A stretch of 49,729 nucleotides of DNA from the NCBI RefSeq assembly GCF_900099925.1, contig NZ_FNDE01000026.1:1-49729 (forward strand). Reading direction: 5' to 3'. The stretch is from Aneurinibacillus thermoaerophilus. Its GTDB lineage: Bacteria > Bacillota > Bacilli > Aneurinibacillales > Aneurinibacillaceae. The notes beneath the pieces were generated by a model. The model was not told the DNA's origin. It saw only the letters and a program-made list of their open reading frames with translations, and made no database searches. Position numbers and translations under genes: made by a program. Positions 45,135 through 49,729 of this stretch are shown here, piece after piece (the first letter of the stretch is position 1; each line of letters begins with the position of its first letter).

Positions 45135-46237
45135 AATCCTCTCCCCCTTTTATCCAGAACTTCTGTAAGTGCCGCAAGCAACCGAGCATTGTCTTTGCGA
45201 TCACGCACGGCAACTCGGAAATCATGCGGCGTCAGTCCCGGATACATCGCACAGCTGCGAATGAGGATGCCGCGCTGGCCCAACTTTTGCTGCAATACCT
45301 GCGCCGTCATCGTTTCAGGCAAACGAACCAACAGAAAATTTGCTTGCCCTGGCCACACATAAAAACCAAACCGCTTCGCAAGATTTTCGCTTAGATACTG
45401 GCGCTCTCTAGCAATAAGCGCGCGCGTTTCACTTTCATATGCGCCTGTCCGACAGCACGCTTCACCCGCAGCTAGCGCCAAACGGTTCACGCTCCAAGGA
45501 ACTTGCTTCTCCCGCATCCGCTGAATAACCGCAGGATGGGCAACTGCAAATCCCAGGCGCAAACCAGGAATCGCGTAAAACTTGGTCAGCGACCGCAGCA
45601 AGATGACATGCGGATACGCCTGTAGTTCCGGGAGAAGCGTGGGTTGGGCCCCTTCAGGCAAGAAGTCAATAAACGCTTCATCGAGCGCCAGATAGGTTCC
45701 ACTTTCTTCTGCCCAGATCGCTAACTGATGCAGCTCTTCTTTTCCATACATCAGTCCTGTCGGATTGTTTGGATGCCCGATAAATAGCACATCCACCGCC
45801 TTCAGCAACGAACGTAAATCCTCCAGTGAAGGCAAAAAACCCTGTTCCTCCCTGCCAGTGCAACCGATAACCGAAGCGCCAAACCGGCGGGCCAACTGCT
45901 CATACTCAACAAACGAAGGATAAATCACACCGACCGTCTTCGGTGCAAGCGAAAGCAGCAGAAGCGCCATGCATTCGGCTGCCCCATTGCCTGCGAGCAA
46001 CATTTCTTCCGTCACTTGATACTTTTCCGCAAGCGCTCGCATGAACAAGCGATGCGCCGGATCAGGATAATGAACAATATTTTGCATCTCACGCTCCACT
46101 GCTTCCAATACGACGGGCGGGGGGCCAAGCGGGTTAATATTGGCACTAAAGTCCAGCAACTTCTCCGGAGTTACTCCAAACAAAGCGGAGGCTGTCAGCA
46201 AATCGCCGCCGTGCCCAAACTGTTCAAGGTACGCCAT
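45131..46237 (-). CDS. cobD: L-threonine-O-3-phosphate decarboxylase CobD
   Basis: A PLP enzyme, related to HisC, that turns O-phospho-L-threonine into (R)-1-amino-2-propanol phosphate for the linker. Motifs are HGGDLLTASALFG, LLDFSANINPLGPP, HYPDP, GNGAAECM, HPNNPTGLMY, DEAFIDF and the PLP Lys219 in LRSLTKFYAIPGLRLGF. 368 residues from ATG 46237, which overlaps the cobO stop (TGATG). Together with PduX it builds the linker from threonine. Confidence 0.95.
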   Translation of the reverse strand: MAYLEQFGHGGDLLTASALFGVTPEKLLDFSANINPLGPPPVVLEAVEREMQNIVHYPDPAHRLFMRALAEKYQVTEEMLLAGNGAAECMALLLLSLAPKTVGVIYPSFVEYEQLARRFGASVIGCTGREEQGFLPSLEDLRSLLKAVDVLFIGHPNNPTGLMYGKEELHQLAIWAEESGTYLALDEAFIDFLPEGAQPTLLPELQAYPHVILLRSLTKFYAIPGLRLGFAVAHPAVIQRMREKQVPWSVNRLALAAGEACCRTGAYESETRALIARERQYLSENLAKRFGFYVWPGQANFLLVRLPETMTAQVLQQKLGQRGILIRSCAMYPGLTPHDFRVAVRDRKDNARLLAALTEVLDKRGRGF

Positions 46238-46785
46238 CAAAACTCAATCCCCTGTACGGCCGGAATCCCTTCATCATAGTAATGCTTGATCGGCTTCATT
46301 TCAGTGACTAAATCGGCTTTGTCTAGCACTTCTGGTTTCGCGTTCCGGCCGGTAATCACCATGTGCATGCCGTACGGCCGCTTCTCCATAAGTTCCAGAA
46401 CTTCTGCAAGCGGCAATACATCATCAATAGGAAACGTATGAATAGCGAGCGCGTTATTTAACTCGTCCAAGATCACGACATCATATTTGCCGTTCATCAC
46501 TTTTTCTTTCGTGAACGCCCAGGCTGATTTTAACGCTTCCCGGTGTTCTTCAGGTGTCTTTAGCCACGTAAAGCCAACGCCTTTCTGATACATCTCAATA
46601 CCGAGCTTGTCAAATATAATTTTCTCGCCATATGTTCGCTCCGGCGATTTGATAAACTGAATCACCAGTACCCGTTTGCCGCGTCCCGCCGCCCGAACCG
46701 CCAAGCCGAGCGCCGCTGTTGTCTTCCCTTTCCCATCTCCCGTATAAACAAGCACAAGTCCGCGTTTTTTATCCGGTTGAGCCAT
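46237..46785 (-). CDS. cobO: Corrinoid adenosyltransferase (CobO/BtuR type)
   Basis: Transfers the adenosyl group of ATP to cob(I)alamin or its precursors. The P-loop variant is GDGKGKTTAALG (16-27), with VLVIQFIKSPERTYGE, WAFTKEKVMNGKYDVVILDELNNAL and VITGRNAKPEVLDKADLVTEMKPIKH, all of the CobA/CobO/BtuR type. The ATG (46785) shares one base with the bluB stop (TAATG). GGGGGA lies upstream. 182 residues. Confidence 0.96.
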   Translation of the reverse strand: MAQPDKKRGLVLVYTGDGKGKTTAALGLAVRAAGRGKRVLVIQFIKSPERTYGEKIIFDKLGIEMYQKGVGFTWLKTPEEHREALKSAWAFTKEKVMNGKYDVVILDELNNALAIHTFPIDDVLPLAEVLELMEKRPYGMHMVITGRNAKPEVLDKADLVTEMKPIKHYYDEGIPAVQGIEF

Positions 46786-47426
46786 TACGTATTCCCCCAT
46801 TGATTGTGATAGATTAACGTATCAAGATCTAGTCTTTTCTCCCATTTCTCTGTTTCCAAAATGGGAGCTTCCGGATACTGTTCTGTATAGCCCAGCGATA
46901 GAAGTGCCACCGGTTCTATGTGCGGTGGAATGCCAAGAATATCACGAACATCATTTTTTTTGTAGAAGCTTACCCAGCCCATTGCGATCCCTTCGGCGCA
47001 TGAAGCAAGCCACATGTTCTGAATGGCACACGCCGTGGACATGATGTCCGTCTCCGGAATGGAATTGCGACCAAGTACATGGGAGCCACCTCGCGTCGGA
47101 TCACACGTAACACAGATGGTAAGCGGCGCTTCCTGTAACCCCTCCACTTTCAGCTTAAGAAATTTCTCAGCCCGCTCCCCTTCATAATGAATAGCAAGGG
47201 CTTTCCGTTCTTTTTCCACCGCCCAAGCCAGACGCGCTTTCACTGTGGGAGACGTAATCAGGATATAATTCCACGGCTGCATAAAGCCAACGGACGGCCC
47301 GTGGTGCGCCGCCTCCAAAATTCGTCGCACCGCGTCTTCCGGTAAAGGATCCGGTAGAAACGAGCGAACGTCACGGCGTGTTTCGATCACTTTATATACG
47401 GCCTTTTTCTCCTGCTCTGTAAACAT
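46785..47426 (-). CDS. bluB: 5,6-dimethylbenzimidazole synthase BluB
   Basis: Oxygen-dependent fragmentation of reduced FMN to dimethylbenzimidazole, the lower ligand base of cobalamin. The nitroreductase fold and BluB-specific parts are present: RRDVRSFLPDPLPEDAVRRILEAAHHGPSVGFMQPWNYILI (in 47256-47378), GRNSIPETDIMSTACAIQNMWLASCAEGIAMGWVSFY (in 46956-47066) and the C-terminal ALLSLGYTEQYPE. 213 residues. GGGGAGAG precedes the ATG. It implies aerobic growth and true cobalamin as the product. Confidence 0.94.
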   Translation of the reverse strand: MFTEQEKKAVYKVIETRRDVRSFLPDPLPEDAVRRILEAAHHGPSVGFMQPWNYILITSPTVKARLAWAVEKERKALAIHYEGERAEKFLKLKVEGLQEAPLTICVTCDPTRGGSHVLGRNSIPETDIMSTACAIQNMWLASCAEGIAMGWVSFYKKNDVRDILGIPPHIEPVALLSLGYTEQYPEAPILETEKWEKRLDLDTLIYHNQWGNT

Positions 47427-47447
47427 ACTCTCTCCCCTTCCCTTTCT

Positions 47448-48095
47448 TCAAACCTTCCGACTTTCTATTGCCATAATTTCTTTAAATCTACGCCAGAGAG
47501 CAGCCGCATCTCCTTCCCTTGCATCGCGCAGGAATTGTTCATCCAAAAGCCGTTTGAACAATCGCTGACGCACGGACGGTTGCTCCACTTGTTGCAAAAT
47601 AACCGCACGGCTCTCAGCAAGAAAATCGGTATACAGTTCATACGCTTCATCGTATGTTTCCGTCAACTCCCCAATGATTTTGGACGCGAGCCCTGGACTT
47701 GCCCCTTCTGTAGCTGCGGCCAGAAGTAAACGTCCACGCCTTAGCTGCGCCGGTACAGTAAACATGCTCAAATCAGGTCTGTCTGCGATCGTAATCAGCT
47801 GTCCCGGCCCCAGCGCCCTATATACAGCCAGATTAATCTCCGGCTGGTTTGTCGCGGCGAATACAAGGAATGCACCCGCAATATCAGAAGGCTCAAATGT
47901 TTTCGCACACCAGACAATGCGCCCGGATTCCGCCAGCTCTTTTAGGGTCCAAGTTACTGTAGGACTTACCACCGTTACGGCAGCGGCCGCCTCAAGCAGA
48001 GCCAGCACTTTGCGCTCCGCTACGTTGCCGCCGCCCACAATAACGCACGGTTTGTCCTTTAGTTTCAATAATACAGGATATGAACGGTCGGCCAT
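47448..48095 (-). CDS. Precorrin-2 dehydrogenase (siroheme synthase N-domain)
   Basis: NAD-dependent oxidation of precorrin-2 to sirohydrochlorin. The protein is the CysG N-terminal/Met8-like type: YPVLLKLKDKPCVIVGGGNVAERKVLALLEA with the Rossmann loop, VVSPTVTWTLKEL, FAATNQPEINLAVYR, DRPDLSMFTVPAQLRRGRLLLAAATEGASPGLASKI. There is no methyltransferase or certain chelatase domain. 215 residues. The ATG at 48095 is 8 bases after GGAGG. In the cobalamin operon it probably feeds the early corrin route, but it could also serve siroheme. Confidence 0.93.
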   Translation of the reverse strand: MADRSYPVLLKLKDKPCVIVGGGNVAERKVLALLEAAAAVTVVSPTVTWTLKELAESGRIVWCAKTFEPSDIAGAFLVFAATNQPEINLAVYRALGPGQLITIADRPDLSMFTVPAQLRRGRLLLAAATEGASPGLASKIIGELTETYDEAYELYTDFLAESRAVILQQVEQPSVRQRLFKRLLDEQFLRDAREGDAAALWRRFKEIMAIESRKV

Positions 48096-48117
48096 CCGCC
48101 ACACCTCCTTGTTCCAC

Positions 48118-49629
48118 TTATTTGACCGGAAGCGAAAGATTCATGATTTCGTACAATTTTTTCATATCCAGATGTTGACGCACAAGCGCAGCCAGCGCCG
48201 CATAGCTCCCCTCCCTTCGCTCCGATTCGGTTTGCACTTCGGTGTCGACCAGCTTCATGCCTTTGCGCATCCGAATGTCGTTAAGCCATGCCCTTGTAAA
48301 CGCGCGGTTGTGAAACACACCGTGTAAATATGTCCCCCACACCCTTTCGTCATCGCTAATCGCACCATCCATATGCCCGTCCGCAATTTGCAACAAAGGC
48401 CGTCCTCCCGCTTCCCTTTCTGTCCGACCGAGATGGATTTCATATCCTTCTACCGTCTGACCGGAGGCGAAAGATGCGCCTGCAACGTTTCCATGAACAC
48501 GTACCGTTCGTTTTCCCGCGCGGAATGTCGTATGAATCGGCAAAAGCCCAAGCCCTTCGCTTTCCAGATGGTTCGACTCCACTCGGTCCGGATCAAACAG
48601 CTTTTTGCCAAGCATTTGATACCCGCCGCAAATTCCGACTACATGGGTTCCGCTTTGTGCTGCTTCGCAGATTAAATCAGCAAGTCCTGTTTGCTTAAGC
48701 CAGAGCAAGTCATCCGTCGTATTTTTTGTTCCTGGCAAAATCACAATGTCCGGGTGATTCCATTCCGCCGCTGAACCAATCAAACGCACTCTCACTCCCG
48801 GTTCATCATATAGCGGATCAAGATCTGTGAAATTAGAAATGCGCGGCAAACGGATAAATGCCACATCAAGCGATTCGCCGGTTTCATCCCGCTTTTTCAG
48901 CTTTAAATTCGACAGCGCAAGCGAATCTTCCGCTTCAATACCTGTATCGGCGTACGGAATCACGCCAAGCACCGGAATACCCGTATATTCCTCCAGCCAA
49001 TCCAATCCAGGTTTCAATAGAGAGAATTTTCCGCGAAATTTATTGATGATAAACCCTTTTACCCGCGCCCGTTCCGATTCATCCAGTAGCGAAAGCGTGC
49101 CGACCAGCGAAGCGAACACACCGCCCCGATCGATATCCGCCACCAACAAAACCGGCGCATCGGCCAGTTCCGCTACTTTCATATTGGCAATATCTCGATC
49201 TTTCAAATTAATTTCCGCCGGGCTGCCTGCACCTTCGATAACAAGCACCTCATATTCCGCTGCAAGCCGGTCAAGCGATTCGCGCAGAATAGGCAGCGCC
49301 GTGGGCACATAATCTTCCCGATACGCAGCTGCGCCCATGTCCGCGTAGTGCTCGCCCCGCACGATCACTTCAGCAATCATGTCTTTCTTGGGCTTCAGAA
49401 GAATCGGATTCATGTCAGCCGTCGCTTCGATCCGGCACGCTTCCGCCTGCACGCCCTGCGCCCGTCCAATCTCTTTGCCATCGCGCGTAATGTAAGAATT
49501 TAAAGCCATATTTTGTGATTTAAAAGGCGCCACTTTCCAGCCGTCCTCATAAAAGATGCGGCAAAGCGCGGTGCATAACACGCTTTTGCCAACATCAGAT
49601 GAAGTTCCCTGCAGCATGATCGCTTTCAT
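48118..49629 (-). CDS. cobQ: Cobyric acid synthase (CobQ/CbiP)
   Basis: ATP- and glutamine-dependent amidation of adenosylcobyrinic acid a,c-diamide at four positions. The N-terminal dethiobiotin-synthetase-like domain has GTSSDVGKSVLCTALCRIF, FKSQNMALNSYIT, EGAGSPAEINLKDRDIANM and VADIDRGGVFAS. The C-terminal class I amidotransferase-like domain has LPGTKNTTDDLLWL, the catalytic Cys in GICGGYQMLG, and GYEIHLGRTE. 503 residues. AGGAGG precedes the ATG. It is the first operon gene visible. No clear promoter or riboswitch lies in the last 100 bases, which reach the window edge. Confidence 0.97.
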   Translation of the reverse strand: MKAIMLQGTSSDVGKSVLCTALCRIFYEDGWKVAPFKSQNMALNSYITRDGKEIGRAQGVQAEACRIEATADMNPILLKPKKDMIAEVIVRGEHYADMGAAAYREDYVPTALPILRESLDRLAAEYEVLVIEGAGSPAEINLKDRDIANMKVAELADAPVLLVADIDRGGVFASLVGTLSLLDESERARVKGFIINKFRGKFSLLKPGLDWLEEYTGIPVLGVIPYADTGIEAEDSLALSNLKLKKRDETGESLDVAFIRLPRISNFTDLDPLYDEPGVRVRLIGSAAEWNHPDIVILPGTKNTTDDLLWLKQTGLADLICEAAQSGTHVVGICGGYQMLGKKLFDPDRVESNHLESEGLGLLPIHTTFRAGKRTVRVHGNVAGASFASGQTVEGYEIHLGRTEREAGGRPLLQIADGHMDGAISDDERVWGTYLHGVFHNRAFTRAWLNDIRMRKGMKLVDTEVQTESERREGSYAALAALVRQHLDMKKLYEIMNLSLPVK

Positions 49630-49729
49630 CTACGATTCCTCCTCGTATAGTATGTTTAAGCCCCTCAAAATCACGAATTTCCAGTTGAATTCGAGAGACT
49701 ATTAACCAAAAAACCAAGATATATTTTCC

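Overview
The window looks like chromosome from an aerobic, endospore-forming Bacillota of the order Bacillales. The evidence is a suf operon in Bacillus order (sufCDSUB), a sigI-rsgI pair, a ger spore-germination operon, CotF-like coat proteins, YfhH, YusI and YvyE homologues, a proline T-box and strong AGGAGG ribosome-binding sites. The gene complement is reminiscent of the Aneurinibacillus/Brevibacillus group, but the genus cannot be fixed from sequence reading alone. Most genes lie on the minus strand; the plus-strand block is mainly proBAC and its followers.

Left end (1-1.7 kb): a graveyard of mobile DNA. It holds the C-terminal part of an IS110-type transposase, a doubly truncated MobL-type relaxase, a transposon end with tandem TGTCC...TTGACGG repeats, and an internally deleted ExeA-like AAA ATPase whose remnant starts one base after the sufB stop codon. 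Then comes the Fe-S assembly operon sufCDSUB (1.7-6.9 kb, minus).

7-14.4 kb: two small unknown genes, the anti-sigma/sigma pair rsgI-sigI with a plausible SigI-type promoter, two small Cys-containing unknowns each preceded by a related hairpin-forming repeat, a 5'-truncated metallo-beta-lactamase-fold gene, gcvH, a thioredoxin-like protein and a 2-Cys peroxiredoxin with a PerR-like box. 14.4-23.2 kb: an LL-DAP-type aminotransferase, a YusI-like protein, a BtuFCD-type cobalamin/siderophore ABC transporter, a GAF-GGDEF diguanylate cyclase, a DUF2797 protein, an orphan GlnQ-type ATPase and an MFS permease.

23.2-32.8 kb: a spore germinant receptor operon in the order A-C-D-B, with a small two-helix D subunit. 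Divergent from it is a proline T-box (specifier CCC) controlling proB-proA-proC, followed by a P-loop protein with an Asp23-like tail and two CotF-like coat proteins. 32.8-40.4 kb: mixed housekeeping genes (yfhH, GNAT, a cupredoxin-like protein without its copper ligands, ispH, YciI, YvyE, cardiolipin synthase, a winged-helix protein, DUF4230).

40.4-49.7 kb: a tightly packed, translationally coupled late cobalamin operon on the minus strand: cobQ, precorrin-2 dehydrogenase, bluB, cobO, cobD, cobU, cobS, cobC, pduX, cbiZ, cbiB. Together they adenosylate and amidate the corrin, build the aminopropanol linker from L-threonine, make dimethylbenzimidazole with oxygen and assemble the nucleotide loop. 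CbiZ adds a salvage and remodelling entry. No CobT is present in the window. The BtuFCD transporter at 16-19 kb would feed the same pathway.
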